From: Caenorhabditis remanei
Taxonomy: Eukaryota > Nematoda > Chromadorea > Rhabditida > Rhabditidae
Reading direction: 5' to 3'
DNA length: 64,000 nucleotides
NCBI RefSeq assembly: GCF_010183535.1
Contig: NC_071328.1
Span: 12,896,001-12,960,000 of the forward strand
In this document: one piece after another, positions 9,240-19,489 of the stretch
How the letters are laid out: each line of letters begins with the position of its first letter
How positions within the stretch are numbered: position 1 is the stretch's first letter
Made by a program: the position numbers and the translations under genes
Notes under the pieces: generated by a model
Told to the model about the DNA's origin: nothing
Seen by the model: only the letters and a program-made list of their open reading frames with translations
Databases searched by the model: none

Positions 9240-11690
9240 TTTATTTATTTGAAGGACTTTCACCACTTATACAAATAAGAAAAAAGAAACAGTTATAATT
9301 TAAAAGTTAGAGTGTTTAAGTATTAAAAAGGGTTCCACAAAATTAAAAGAAATATTACATCGAAACACATCGGAATTAGGAAAAGTGGGGAATATATGAG
9401 GGGGGAGTTTATTCCAACAGGAGATAATCCTGTTGGTAAAAAATTGGCAAGTGTTCTTAGTGCTGTTTGATAATTTAGATTTGATATAATAAGAGTGACG
9501 GCGTAAATTATTACTAAAACGAGGAAGACTTATGTGCACGTCGTTATAAATTCTTACTTCTTTACTAACAAGAATCTTATACATAAAAACTAAATCAATA
9601 ATAATGCGTCTATGTTCAAGAGAAAGAATATCACAATGTTTAATGGATTCAAAATAAGATATGTAAGGAATATTAAATTTACGAAAAACCCGAAAAATAA
9701 AAGTTTTTTGGACTGACTCGATTAGCCTAACTTGTTCTTTAGATGTGGGGGAGAAAACAGTAGACCCATATTCCAAAAGGGGACGAACATAGATTTTAAA
9801 GCATTTGATGAAAATTTCGAAGTCAGCATGACGGAGAACATTGAAAAATATGTTGACTCTTTGATGGGCTTTGCGAAGTGTAACATCAAGGTGGTTTGAG
9901 AAGTTAAGATCAGAATTGAAAATGATACCCAAGTCTCGAATAATTTTTGTTTGGGGAATAATTGCGTCATTAATGGAAAAGTTCAATGAAGCTGAGTTAG
10001 AGTGTTTTTTAGAATGATTAAACGATATTACTTCACATTTTTCAGGCGCAACACTCATTTGCCAGTTGTCACACCATACACTTAGTCTAACAAGATCTTT
10101 TTTGATGCAGTCGGCGTTAGTAGAAAACAGCTTTAAGTCATCAGCATAGAGTAAGTAGTTTGATTCGAAAGCGTCACCAATGTCGTTAATAAAAAGGAGA
10201 AAAAGGAGAGGTCCAAGAACTGAGCCTTGCGGTACTCCAGATAGAACAGAACGGTCAGATGAGAAAACATTGTTAATACACACACGCTGTGTACGATTTG
10301 TTAAGAAAGCACACAACCAGTTGAAGAAATCGTCATGAATCCCGTAGGAGCGCAACTTAATTTTTAGTTTAGATAGAGAAACTTTATCAAATGCTTTTTT
10401 GAAGTCAATATAGACACTATGGGTGGTTTTTTTGCAAATATAATTAGTTAAAATATCTGCTTGGTAGGACAGAAGTTGAGCTTCAGTACTCATGCTCGAA
10501 CGGAACCCATATTGACAGTTAGAAAGTAAGCGGTTGCTGTTTAAGTAATTTGTTAGCTGTTTGCGAACGAGTTTTTCCATAACTTTACCGACAGAGGAGG
10601 TTAACGAAATAGGACGATAGTTGTTAGGGTTAGCTCGAGATCCCTTTTTATGAAGCGGTTTGACAATAGCTGTTTTCCATGCAGTGGGTACAATTGAAGT
10701 ACGAAATGATTCACGGAAGATTATGGATAGAGGCAGGGCTATTGCGGTGCAAACATTTTTTAGAAAAAGAGCGGGAATGCCGTCAGGAGTAGTGTTAAGT
10801 TTGGGTGTTAGTTTAGAAAGAGTGTGTTCAATGATGTAAGGCTCAAAATCAGGAGAGGATACTAGTTCCTCAGTTCTTTTGTCGAAATGAGGTTGGATAT
10901 TATTATCTTCTGTAAATACTTTTGAAAAACTATCGGAAAAAAGTTCAACTTTTTCAGAATCACAATTTATTGGAGCACCGGAATCATTTTTTAGAGTTCC
11001 GATCTCCTGATTGTCTTTGTAGCGAGAATTGATAAACTTAAAAAAGTCTTTGACAGATCCATTAGTTAGCTTTTCATCATTCACACGTTTTTCTTCCTTA
11101 ATTAATGCGACTTTGAGGTCAGCTGATATGTTTTTGTAGTTAGTAGAATTGCCTTCTTTCCTCCAGACATTTAACTTTGCCTTCTGTAGTTTCAGAATTT
11201 CAGCTGAATGACGTTTGGATAGAGTGTTAATTGCTTTGACGGGCACATAAGATGCAATTAGTTCATGTAGAATTGAGAGCAGATTTTCATACATTCCATC
11301 GGCATTTAGGTTAGAGAACCTAAGAACCCAATCAGTGTTACTCAACAAATAGTTGATAGATGCATAGTCAGCTTTTCTGAAAAGTTTGACTTCTTTTGTT
11401 ACGTTTTTGGTTCGGTTTTTGACTGAAAGTGTGGCGTGAATAAGTTTGTGGTCACTGAACAGATCCCCGACTCTGACATCTCTCAAAACATCTGTGTTTG
11501 TGAAACAAAGATCAAGAATGTTATCAGGCTTCAAACGGGTGGGAGAAGCAATATGTTGTGTTAGACCGTTTTTTGTAACAAAAGAAAGAAATTTTTTACA
11601 GTGTGAGTCAGAAGCGGTGAGAGACGGCCAAGAAATATGAGGCATGTTGAAATCGCCCATCTCATTTGCTGGCGTCTTCAGGAAGTAAAT
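9240..11690 (-). mobile_element. LINE (CR1/jockey-like) retrotransposon, 5' truncated
   Basis: The minus strand carries an open frame of nearly 800 codons (11696 down to 9300). It starts inside an AP-endonuclease domain (GDFNMPHISW near residue 14, SDHKLI near 83) and continues through a full reverse transcriptase (GVPQGSVLGPLLF, then LYADDLKLF near residue 515) to a C-terminal thumb. The 3' flank at 9240-9260 (minus-strand AAATAAATAAATCAA) fits the short-repeat tails of CR1-type elements. The first half of the endonuclease and any ORF1 are absent, so it is a 5'-truncated copy. The reading frame is uninterrupted over about 2.4 kb, which means recent insertion. Confidence 0.9.
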
Positions 11691-11696
11691 CACCAC
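9300..11696 (-). CDS. LINE endonuclease/reverse transcriptase polyprotein, N-terminally truncated
   Basis: About 798 codons without a stop. Order of domains: C-terminal half of the EEP endonuclease with the conserved GDFN and SDH triads, a linker of about 170 residues, then reverse transcriptase with YADD catalytic aspartates. The family copies its RNA onto nicked target DNA. The formal start (GTG/ATG near 11696) is not the natural one, because the codons just before GDFN (YFLKTPANEM) do not look like the family and probably come from target DNA. Without the N-terminal endonuclease half it should not be able to nick target sites by itself. Confidence 0.85.
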   Translation of the reverse strand: MVIYFLKTPANEMGDFNMPHISWPSLTASDSHCKKFLSFVTKNGLTQHIASPTRLKPDNILDLCFTNTDVLRDVRVGDLFSDHKLIHATLSVKNRTKNVTKEVKLFRKADYASINYLLSNTDWVLRFSNLNADGMYENLLSILHELIASYVPVKAINTLSKRHSAEILKLQKAKLNVWRKEGNSTNYKNISADLKVALIKEEKRVNDEKLTNGSVKDFFKFINSRYKDNQEIGTLKNDSGAPINCDSEKVELFSDSFSKVFTEDNNIQPHFDKRTEELVSSPDFEPYIIEHTLSKLTPKLNTTPDGIPALFLKNVCTAIALPLSIIFRESFRTSIVPTAWKTAIVKPLHKKGSRANPNNYRPISLTSSVGKVMEKLVRKQLTNYLNSNRLLSNCQYGFRSSMSTEAQLLSYQADILTNYICKKTTHSVYIDFKKAFDKVSLSKLKIKLRSYGIHDDFFNWLCAFLTNRTQRVCINNVFSSDRSVLSGVPQGSVLGPLLFLLFINDIGDAFESNYLLYADDLKLFSTNADCIKKDLVRLSVWCDNWQMSVAPEKCEVISFNHSKKHSNSASLNFSINDAIIPQTKIIRDLGIIFNSDLNFSNHLDVTLRKAHQRVNIFFNVLRHADFEIFIKCFKIYVRPLLEYGSTVFSPTSKEQVRLIESVQKTFIFRVFRKFNIPYISYFESIKHCDILSLEHRRIIIDLVFMYKILVSKEVRIYNDVHISLPRFSNNLRRHSYYIKSKLSNSTKNTCQFFTNRIISCWNKLPPHIFPTFPNSDVFRCNISFNFVEPFLILKHSNF

Positions 11697-11765
11697 AGAC
11701 AGTTTTTTTGACTCTTTTTTTTCATAACAATTTCAAATTATTACCAGTCAGATTCCCCGTTTCAG

Positions 11766-13060
11766 ATGTCATTGTCAAAACCGTTTTCACTTCTCCGTCT
11801 ACCCAAGTTGCCTCTGTTCAAAGTTTTCGATTGCATCAGCGTTCAGGAACAGTTAGTTCTTTGAAAATATTTTTCATAGTTTTGTAGATTAGGATTACGG
11901 CTTCATTTTAACAGTTGATAACTTTTTGATAGCTCCGGCCATTTTTAAGATACACTCTCTGAAAATAGCACTAACTCATTTTAAAGAGGCACAAAAATTG
12001 TTCAATGTTGTTTGGGCAGTGTAGTTTCGTCAGAGTACTTTGGTCAGTGTTTCTCTAATGCTTAAAGCCGCATAGTAGGCGGAACTAGTAAGAAGTTATC
12101 TCCTAGTAAAATGGTTGCTCAAACCTGTTTGACAGAATGAAACAAGTTTCTCTTTTACAGATTCTACCTCTCAATATGCTCGAGCAAAGCAAAAAATGCT
12201 ATCAAGTTCTACAACGATAAACGAAAATTCTCAGTGACTTTTCATTTTACGGACACCTTTGCGCTTTCTTTGAAAACCGGTGTCGGTAAATTTTTGATAG
12301 ACGTCCAAACTCACACACCCATTTTTGGGTCACTGTGGACATTTTTGAGCAGCGTTTACGTTGAAGCCCCGACAAATGTGAAACGACTTCTCTTGTTTTT
12401 GTTGGACGTGTTTAACAGTCCTGCAATTGATCTAGTTTTCGAAGAGAGGCAATTTGACTTTGTGTCAGGATTTATTAATTACATTCATTCTATGAAGCTG
12501 AAAATTCAAAGTTTGAAGATCAACTCTGCAAGAATGGAAGATGAAATTGTGGGATTTGTTTTGGACAATTGTAGATCCGTTTCTGAAGTATATCTGAATT
12601 GTCTCACGTCTCCAGGATTTGAGTATCTCAAAAAGTCTCCAATCCCAAAGTTCAGTCTCGATAAGCTAACAATTAACAATGCGGAGTGGGTGACCACAAG
12701 ACACTTGGCCAACTTATTCATTAACTGCAAACATGTCATACTTGATGGGTGTGACCCAAAAAATCTCAAAATTAAACAATTCATCAAAAAATGGTTTTAC
12801 GAATATTCTCAATTAAAATACGCCAGTCTGACATTCGATTATTTTGACTTCTCTATGAATGATATTATGAGAGGGATACCATCAAAACGTGTGCCAACAA
12901 GAGAGACACTCGAGTAAGTTCTATTTGGAATACGGTAGTTTTGTTGCACCCTGTTATTTTCAGACCATACAACGTTTATTGCATCAAACAACAAAAAACT
13001 GGAGCTCGTGCCTATGTTATTAGGAATTCTCGTACAATTCTGATTTCTGATTCTCTGTAA
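11766..13060 (+). CDS. F-box protein with FBA2 domain, 311 aa
   Basis: Exons 11766-11851, 12161-12913 and 12964-13060 join in phases 2 and 2 (donors GTTAGT and GTAAGT) and end in TAA. Exon 1 holds the F-box start PFSLLRLPKLPLF; the F-box continues across the splice into FYLSICSSKAKNAIKF. The FBA2 (F-box associated type 2) region lies at about residues 185-250 (SLDKLTINNAEW, then IKQFIKKW), and the last exon holds the typical C-terminal strand (KTGARAYVI). Such proteins present substrates to SCF (Skp1-cullin) ubiquitin ligases; in worms they are a large, fast-evolving family. It lies about 75 bases from the truncated end of the LINE and looks intact. Substrate unknown. Confidence 0.85.
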
Positions 13061-13440
13061 TAATGGAAACTTGTTTTAATTGAAACTTTAAAAGTAATGA
13101 AGATTTTCTCTAAGAATCTAGCAAACAACATAAACCTACAGACCGACATCCGGATTCCGGACATATGTACCAGGGTCCGGGGTCCGTCTTTCGCTTTCCG
13201 TCATTTTATATACGGCATTCCACTCAACTCTGATCTTGAAATAGCATAAAAATTGTTTAGTGTAGTTTAGTCACTTTACTTTGGTCAGTGTACTTTAGTC
13301 AGTCTACTTCTAATGCTTGCAAAGATATCAGTTACCACAGAACTTAACACAAATTTATAACTTTTTGTAGACTTTTTTTACATCAGAATAAAGTCGCAAT
13401 AAGCTCCTCAGAACTTGATCTCTAAATCCTCCATTTCTGC
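13061..13440. other. No gene seen between F-box gene and simple repeat
   Basis: AT-rich spacer. TTTAGTCACTTTACTTTGGT-type stretches near 13255-13300 resemble the flank at 12015-12050, which hints at local duplication. Confidence 0.4.
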
Positions 13441-13447
13441 TCTTTGT

Positions 13448-13520
13448 CAGAGAGTCAGAGAGTCAGAGGGTCAGAGAGTCAGAGAGTCAGAGAGTCAGAG
13501 CGTTAGAGCATCTGAGCGTC
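13448..13520 (+). repeat. AGAGTCAG simple tandem repeat
   Basis: Eight or so head-to-tail copies of an 8-base AGAGTCAG unit, decaying toward the right (GCGTTAGAGCATCTGAGCG). A reading frame runs through it and on to a GTAAGTG donor at about 13700 (..LGYNEILADVVLESSPDVL), but no partner exon was found. Confidence 0.8.
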
Positions 13521-14218
13521 AGAGCACACGGACAAATAAGCAGACACATCTGGACAGACAGCTGAATGTTCTTGAAGGTTTGGACCGAATGATCCCCCGG
13601 AAGTATTTCTGGTTAGGATACAATGAGATTTTGGCGGATGTGGTGTTGGAGAGCTCTCCGGATGTCCTGGCGGTAATAGTGCAGTTTTTTGATGGGAGGT
13701 AAGTGTAGCTCTTGGTCAGTGTAGCTCTAGACTCTTCAGAACTTGATCTTCCAATCCCCCATTTTTGTTCTTTGCTGCCTATTACTCATAATCAGACTCT
13801 CGAAAATGCGAAAGCTGATAATTAGTACAAATCACGCACATGACTAAAGGAGTTTTGCTCAATATCAAGAATAATAGAAATGAAAAATGTGACGGAAAGA
13901 GAAATGCGGAATTTCACCCAACCTTGGATTAGACTATAAGAGAGGCCTGTTCGCCAGACTTCCAGAAAGAAACTTTATCACCCATTTATTGACTAAAAAC
14001 CGCTGAACGCTCTAGCTGGGTGATCCCAACCTAACCAAAATGTAAAGAACTTCAAATTTGGGTAATTAAACATTTATTGAACAATAAAACAGTAGCGATT
14101 ATACTGGACAGAGGTGAGGCCAGTCAGAAAACGTGTAGGGGGAAAGAATTCAATTAAAACAGATAAAAATAATGTTTCAAGACTGAAAGCCTATGAATCA
14201 TTCGGATGGGAATTACAA

Positions 14219-14545
14219 TTAAAACAAAATAGTTAGCAGCAGAGCATCCGTAATCACGATAGTGTGATAATTCTTCTCAATGACATAGGCCTCCCGTCCA
14301 GTTCTTTGTTGTCTGATCCGATTCGCTCTACTGACGAATAGTCTGAAAATAATAAGTTGAAAAAAAATACCGTAATCCTTATAAAACTCACGCCCACCGC
14401 GTCCCTGTAGTCGTTACAAATGTCGATGGTATTCCCTCCAATATATCAATCATGGGAGAATGGACAAATACCAGCTTGACGAATTTCAATTGAGAAGACC
14501 CGTTCACCCATTCTTTGAGGAATTGATTGACATCGATATGGTCTG
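14219..14545 (-). pseudogene. Truncated FBA2 gene fragment
   Basis: Minus strand, exons about 14545-14392 and 14342-14219, joined in phase 2 (GTGAGT donor, TTTTCAG acceptor). The first reads IDVNQFLKEWVNGSSQ, the end of an FBA2 domain. The second contains IRQQRTGREAYVIE, which parallels IKQQKTGARAYVI of the F-box gene at 11766-13060, and ends in TAA. The F-box and the front of FBA2 are missing: just upstream the sequence becomes a GTACCCACAAGCC foldback that itself lacks its left arm, so the break is a deletion or insertion junction near 14540. Confidence 0.75.
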
Positions 14546-14690
14546 TCGATTTGGGCCTCACCACGAAAACTACAGTAACCCCTATAAATCGCGTCGAGAC
14601 CAAACCAGGTCTTGTGGATACTTTTCAGAAAGCTCTCTACTCACTGATTCCAAATCTATAACTAATTTCCCAAAAAAGTCGTTAGATAAA
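14540..14690. repeat. GTACCCACAAGCC foldback, truncated copy 5
   Basis: The core GGGCCTCACCACGAAAACTA and the right arm are present but the left arm is gone. It abuts the FBA2 fragment. Confidence 0.7.
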
Positions 14691-14769
14691 AATTTAAGAC
14701 TCCTCCAGAAGGACAGATGTGTCATTCTAACCTCCCCCTCGCCCTCTCTCATACCAGTAATTCGTAAGA

Positions 14770-14960
14770 ATGTCTGCCGTCTCTCCATCTCTAGGAACAA
14801 AAAAGTCATGTTGGCTGTGGAGTCCCCCTCATAATGGCCCCCTTGACAGCGTACTGAATCGTCGTCGACACAATGTTTTATTATTACTGATTTTTATTGA
14901 ATACTGAATATTTATTGTGGATGAATTGTCTGAAAAGGTGAGAGTTCAAGTTATTTTTAT
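14770..14960. repeat. ACAAAATGTTTTATTATTACTG repeat, copy 3
   Basis: Shares TGTCTGCCGTCTCTCC, CATGTTGGCTGTGGAGTC and the ATGTTTTATTATTACTGATT stretch with copies at 5570 and 8080. Confidence 0.7.
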
Positions 14961-15359
14961 GAACACTTCAAAAAATTTGCGTTAGAGATGGCAATTATCG
15001 ATTTTTTTTTCGGATGCTAGAATATTTTGTGAAACTTGCTGAAAAATTGTTTTAAAAATTCTTCTTTTTTCCTAAAAATATTCGTTTTACAGCCAAAAAA
15101 TATCGTATCATTCTTTTTTTCAACAAGCTGTTATAGCATTTTGCCAATTGAGTCACCGCTCAGCCAAAATTGCTTTTTATAACGTGGACCAACGATAGGG
15201 AGTTGAATTTTTCAGTTTTGTCGTTTTTTTTATTAAACTTGCACAAAAAATATCGAATTTCAGAACAAGCCACCGTCATCCGTAAGCTCCCGCCCGTTTT
15301 GAGAAACCAATTTGTGAAGAAACACTCGGCGACGATGAATTACGTCTCGAGAGCTTTCC

Positions 15360-15710
15360 ATGTCTACCAGAGAGTTGATCAGTGAAGATGAAAAGTGGTG
15401 TGTGATCGACTACATCGATTCACTCCCGTATTTCAAAAGATTCGACGGAGTACAAAAGAAGGAAATCCATCGCCTCCTCATCCATAGTTACTACGAGTAC
15501 ATGGGCGGTTTCGATTCCAAGAAAGCACTTTTGTGGTCGAATCCACCTGGGGATGACTATGTCTTCAACATCCACCCCTTTGACCAACCATTTTTGGATT
15601 CCCCTCAATTGATTTGTTGGTATCAAAAGCTGCTGAGAGACGGACAAGACAAGAAGATTCTCGCCGTGTTCACGAACTTCAAAGATGCCAGGAGTAGTTG
15701 GATCCTATGA
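15360..15710 (+). CDS. Orphan protein of 116 aa, possibly frameshifted
   Basis: A single open exon from ATG (MSTRELISEDEKWCVIDYI) to TGA, with acidic and aromatic-rich composition (HSYYEYMGGFDSKKA, NIHPFDQPF) and an AATAAA signal near 15765. I do not recognise a family. Upstream, from an acceptor at about 15263, a second frame (IRKLPPVLRNQFVKKHSATM) also has coding texture and overlaps the start of this one, ending in TGA at about 15387. The two may be one gene with a frameshift in the overlap, or the ATG may begin a shorter gene. Confidence 0.5.
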   Translation: MSTRELISEDEKWCVIDYIDSLPYFKRFDGVQKKEIHRLLIHSYYEYMGGFDSKKALLWSNPPGDDYVFNIHPFDQPFLDSPQLICWYQKLLRDGQDKKILAVFTNFKDARSSWIL

Positions 15711-15814
15711 ATTTGATATATAAAATTATGCACTTATTTGTAGTTTTTGTTTTGAAATTTGAGAAATAAAATGGATTTTTCGGAAATTTTTGTTATTTTG
15801 TCAAATATTTGGCT

Positions 15815-16115
15815 GCGTAACGGCTTAGGCGGATACGGATCTTAAAACAATGTTTTTTTTGGGAACATTGATTTAGAATTTGGCTGCGTACCGACTCGGC
15901 TTATGAAAAAATTTTGCTGCGTAACGACTCATGTAGATACGGAGCCTTTAAATATAAAATATTGCTTCTTCTGGCTCAATTTCAAGATATTATCGATCAT
16001 CAAGGATAAGGACATTTGACTGCGTAGCGACTCAATTTAAAGATTGGAAATTTATAGTTACGAAGCCGGATGATTTTGGAAACATTTATCTGCATAGCGA
16101 CTAGGTTGGATACGG
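15815..16115 (+). repeat. Degenerate CTGCGTAACGACT repeat
   Basis: GCTGCGTAACGGCTT, GCTGCGTACCGACTC, GCTGCGTAACGACTC, ACTGCGTAGCGACTC and CTGCATAGCGACTAG occur at about 15811, 15882, 15914, 16020 and 16091, often followed by GATACGGA. Spacing is irregular (about 30-105 bases), so it is a decayed array. Confidence 0.7.
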
Positions 16116-16454
16116 AGCTTGAATAAACGGGGATTTAGTGGGAACAAGTTGAAATGTTTTTGAAAGTGTTCTTTCCTAAAAATTTATGGAAGACTCTAAG
16201 ATAATCGCGAAAAACATAGTTTTCGCGTCGAGACCCAAAGTTGTCAGAACCTAGGTAATCATCTGAAAATATGTACAAAAAATACTTCCCAGAATTCTGA
16301 TTCCGTGTCAAAACGTTTCAAAAGACGTCCTACGACTCTGATTTAGATTATACTTAATATTTATTTTCACTGTCAATGTTCCCACCGGAATATCTAGGGA
16401 TCTCCTAATTCTTGTGTGTTTAATATCCAAGAGACCAAAAATAGATATTTATTT

Positions 16455-16630
16455 TTGTAGTTGACAACTTTTTTGTACGGACACTTCCTGGCAAGTTACA
16501 TATTAACAGAATAATTTCTCAGCTTCAATTGACCAATTTCAGTACAAAACAGTGCGATTTTAGAGCTGTCCTTTCAAAATTACTATAACTCTCTAGGGAG
16601 TGTCCGTACAGAAAAGTTGTCAACTACGGA
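16455..16630. repeat. Foldback with GTAGTTGACAACTTTT ends
   Basis: GTAGTTGACAACTTTTTTGT and ACGGACACT on the left pair with GTGTCCGTACAGAAAAGTTG on the right across about 110 bases. No clear target duplication. Confidence 0.8.
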
Positions 16631-17289
16631 AACGGAGCTCTACCTTTGTTCTGTTCAATCCATTAAAAAAATGAAAAAAAAAACCTTTTTGGCCGGTACT
16701 GTACCTAGCAGTGTTTGCTACTAATTTTCAAAGATAATTAACAAAATTGAATAAAAATGTTTATTATAGAATTATCGTGTCAATAAGCAATGGGATGTTT
16801 ATTAAAATGGAGTGACAGACATTGCGATCTCTCTTAAATTAATGCTGATAGCTGCCTTCTTTGATCCATCATCAGTTTGGATAACCTTCCCGTCTAATTC
16901 GCTCAAATGCATTCCCAAAATATGCTCTCCATTATTTGTGATCCCCAGGCTACCAATCATCAGATTTTGTAGATTCGGTAACTCTCCTGAACTCCATTTT
17001 CTGAGTAACTCATCCAAATCTTTGTTTCCCAGATGAGACCCCGAGAGTAAAATTGAAGTGCATGTGCACGCCAAAAGAGATTCCAGACTGAACCAATAGG
17101 AACCGAAGATACTAATTTTTTTTGTTGGCCATTTAGTGAAAACTGGTATGAACCCAGGATCAACAATGGAATGGATGCTAAGATCCTCAGCCAGTACAAA
17201 ATTACTGGATATCTGGTTCCACTGTCCGGTTTTGTACCGGTTTTCAAATAATTCTCTTTCTTTTTCTTCTGAAAAAGAATTGTTGCATC

Positions 17290-17605
17290 TCGATAAATCC
17301 CAGCTTATGGCAATCCGAACACGTCAACTATTCTATGGCGCGCTTTGCGTGCTGACGCACTAGCGGTGCACGTCATCTCGGGCGCGAAGCACGGAAATTC
17401 AGTTAGTTTGTGTTGGTCTGAGCGCTGAACGAGCACACCGGTTGGTGTGTCGTTATCTCAGTTGTTTATTTTTGTTTTCCTCTCACTTGGGTCGCTGTGA
17501 CCATTTTTATTGTCTTCTGCTTATTTTGTGGTTCGTAATAAAAGATTTATTACGAGAAACCGTGTTGTGTTTCTTTCTTATTTAACTCCAAAACAAGTTG
17601 TCATC
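17290..17605 (+). mobile_element. Solo-LTR-like insertion in F-box pseudogene
   Basis: The block interrupts the F-box gene between its middle and FBA2 parts. It is unlike its surroundings: a G+C-rich first half (GGCGCGCTTTGCGTGCTGAC), then an AATAAA signal at 17539 shortly before the 3' edge, as in an LTR read on the plus strand. Candidate ends are TGGCAATCCG and AAGTTGTCA, giving TG..CA, but I could not find a matching target duplication, so the boundaries are approximate. Confidence 0.45.
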
Positions 17606-18109
17606 CTTTAATCCTCTGAGATCAATAGAGAGCTTTTGAATTTCAGTTGTAAATCAAACAACATAGAAATTGTTTTTTGATATACATCACTATTATAGTT
17701 AGTAATAGTAATTGAAATTTTACATTGAAACATCTTCGAAAGATGTTGAAGAACAGATAGAAATCCTTCTCGGGTGTTCTTCCAGAACGCTCTGATTTCT
17801 TTGGTGGAAATGAACACAGGTACATTATGCCCTTCAAATCGATGCTGTTGTATATCCCAATCGTTGTTTATTACGATGCCGGAGCAATTGAAGATTTGGA
17901 TTCTATCTTTTTTGTTTTCAGAGTGCACTTCGATATTTAGGAATGTCATGTCCAGATCGACTATGACTTTTTTAGAGTACAAACGACCATTATTGATTAG
18001 AGTGAAGATTTTCTTGGAGCATAGAGAGAGGTTGATTCTGGAAATAGAGAATAATTAGCCAGGTTAGGTTAGATAGATATACTCACTTCTCTCCGATACT
18101 CAACTATTT

Positions 18110-18768
18110 GAATACATTTATTTATTTATTTATTTATTTACGTCCGCAAGGGTACGTGATAGACAAAAATATGTATCAGTTCAATTTAGCCGTGTTCCAA
18201 TTTCCTGTATTCGTAGCACAAATGCAACTTTTTCTTTTTCTTATTTCTTGGAACGAACGTTTTTTCGAGGGAGATTGGAGATGAATTAGCATGCTTATAG
18301 TTCTTAAACTCGATATCCAGTGTGTCCAGAGTCACGATTTCACTACGAAAGATCATAACAAAGATTCGAAAAGCTATCCATGTTCGGCGTCTGATTTTCA
18401 TCACCTTCTTCCTCTGATCTTTCCGGCGTTCTTGAGTTTTTTCAGCTCCCGCTTTCTTTGAAGTGTGGCGTAAGCCTGCTTCTCGGCCCATTCTTGCTTC
18501 TGCTCACTTACATTCCTTTTGATTTGTTCTCTTTTCTTCGCTACTCTCCACCTTTCATGTCGCAGGACTTCCTTACGAAACTCAGCGTCCTCCCGAAATT
18601 CCTTCTCCAACCTTTGCACAAATTTATCGACAGAGTCGTTGATCAACGTGTCCCAGCTCGCGTCATCAAATACCATGTCGATTGCCCGTTCGATTCCTTA
18701 CGTCTTCCTAACAAATGTTCGTCCGACCTCCCATGAATGAAAAAAAACGGGGAATGAAAAAAAACGGG
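18110..18768 (-). mobile_element. Retroposed segment with (TAAA)n tail inside F-box exon
   Basis: Read on the minus strand, the segment ends in about five TAAA repeats (18120-18140) just before a copy of the 8-base flank ATGYATTC, which also precedes it. That is the mark of target-primed reverse transcription. It contains an open frame (18676-18401) with a charged helical stretch (VQRLEKEFREDAEFRKEV, then KKREQIKRN) and a second frame down to 18186. I cannot tell whether it is the 3' end of a LINE or a captured host transcript. No reverse-transcriptase motif is present. Confidence 0.6.
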
Positions 18769-18889
18769 GAATGCATCGAGCAGGACCAATCGAGGAAGAC
18801 GGAGGAGGGGAAATGGGGAAGACATTGGAGCAGAGACAGGTGGAAAGAGATGTTGAAGAAACGGCTGGAGTAATAAGACTGAGGAGGAG

Positions 18890-19090
18890 ATTGGAGGATC
18901 TGATTGAAGGAGTGTTTGCGTTTCGTGGAGAGACCACACTACATATAGTCGTAAATGTCTATGAGAAAAATGGCGGATCGATCGACCACAGAACTACCAT
19001 TGCGCACACAGTCGATCCGTTATTTTTCCCATACGGCTTGTTGTGGTCTCGCCACGAAACTCAGGCTCTCCTCCAATCCCAGATTCTATT
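18890..19090. repeat. Foldback with GTGGTCTCNCCACGAAAC
   Basis: GTTTCGTGGAGAGACCAC (about 18918) and GTGGTCTCGCCACGAAAC (about 19042) face each other, with GAGGAGATTGGAGGATC and CTCCAATCCCAGATTC outside them. The ATG of the F-box pseudogene lies just to the left. Confidence 0.7.
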
Positions 19091-19489
19091 TACACACTTC
19101 TAACCCTCAGTCTCAGTCGAGAATGATACCGAAACGAGCGGGGAATAACTTCTTGTGGCCTAGAAACACAAAAACAAAAAGTTCGGGAAAACATTTGATG
19201 AAACCTCGGGCGGATACGCATCTGCGGACTCAGACGTCTTGTCTTCTGGCAAAATTCCGGAGCGCGCACCATCATCGAAGGCCTGTGAGTGGTGCGCGCT
19301 CTTCCCAGCAACCAAGACGCAGAGGATGCAGATGCGTGTCCACCTAAGGTAAGTGATAGACAATTTTCCATCTCATTCCGCCCTCCTGACTGCCTACTGT
19401 ATGGCTGGTCCCTCTTTCTGCTTTGATTCTTATTGATTTCTAGTTACTCTTATTCCCCCGGCTCTAAAGGTAAGTCTTTTTGACCTCTA

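Larger units (their letters stand above)
16805..18825 (-). pseudogene. F-box/FBA2 gene broken by two insertions
   Basis: Minus strand. The F-box start (SSPFPLLRLPRLVLLDAF) lies at 18825-18769. The F-box resumes at about 18109-18086 with a stop then LSIGEK, splices (GTGAGT..TTCCAG, phase 2) to INLSLCSKKIF at 18037 and runs to a stop at 17608. The FBA2 domain resumes after another block at about 17268 and continues to 16805 (IFGSYWFSLESLL, then NKDLDELLRKW). The first break is a roughly 660-bp insertion flanked by ATGCATTC and ATGTATTC; the second is an LTR-like block at about 17290-17605. An in-frame TAG remains after DAFK even if the insertion is removed in thought. Confidence 0.8.

Noticed and set aside
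13448..13520. AGAGTCAG array as a possible CRISPR-like array
   Set aside because: Units are contiguous 8-mers without spacers, and the genome is nuclear eukaryotic.
18643..18939. Minus-strand frame read through the F-box start into downstream sequence as one protein
   Set aside because: Past LLDAF the frame enters the (TAAA)n-tailed insert; the native F-box resumes at about 18109.
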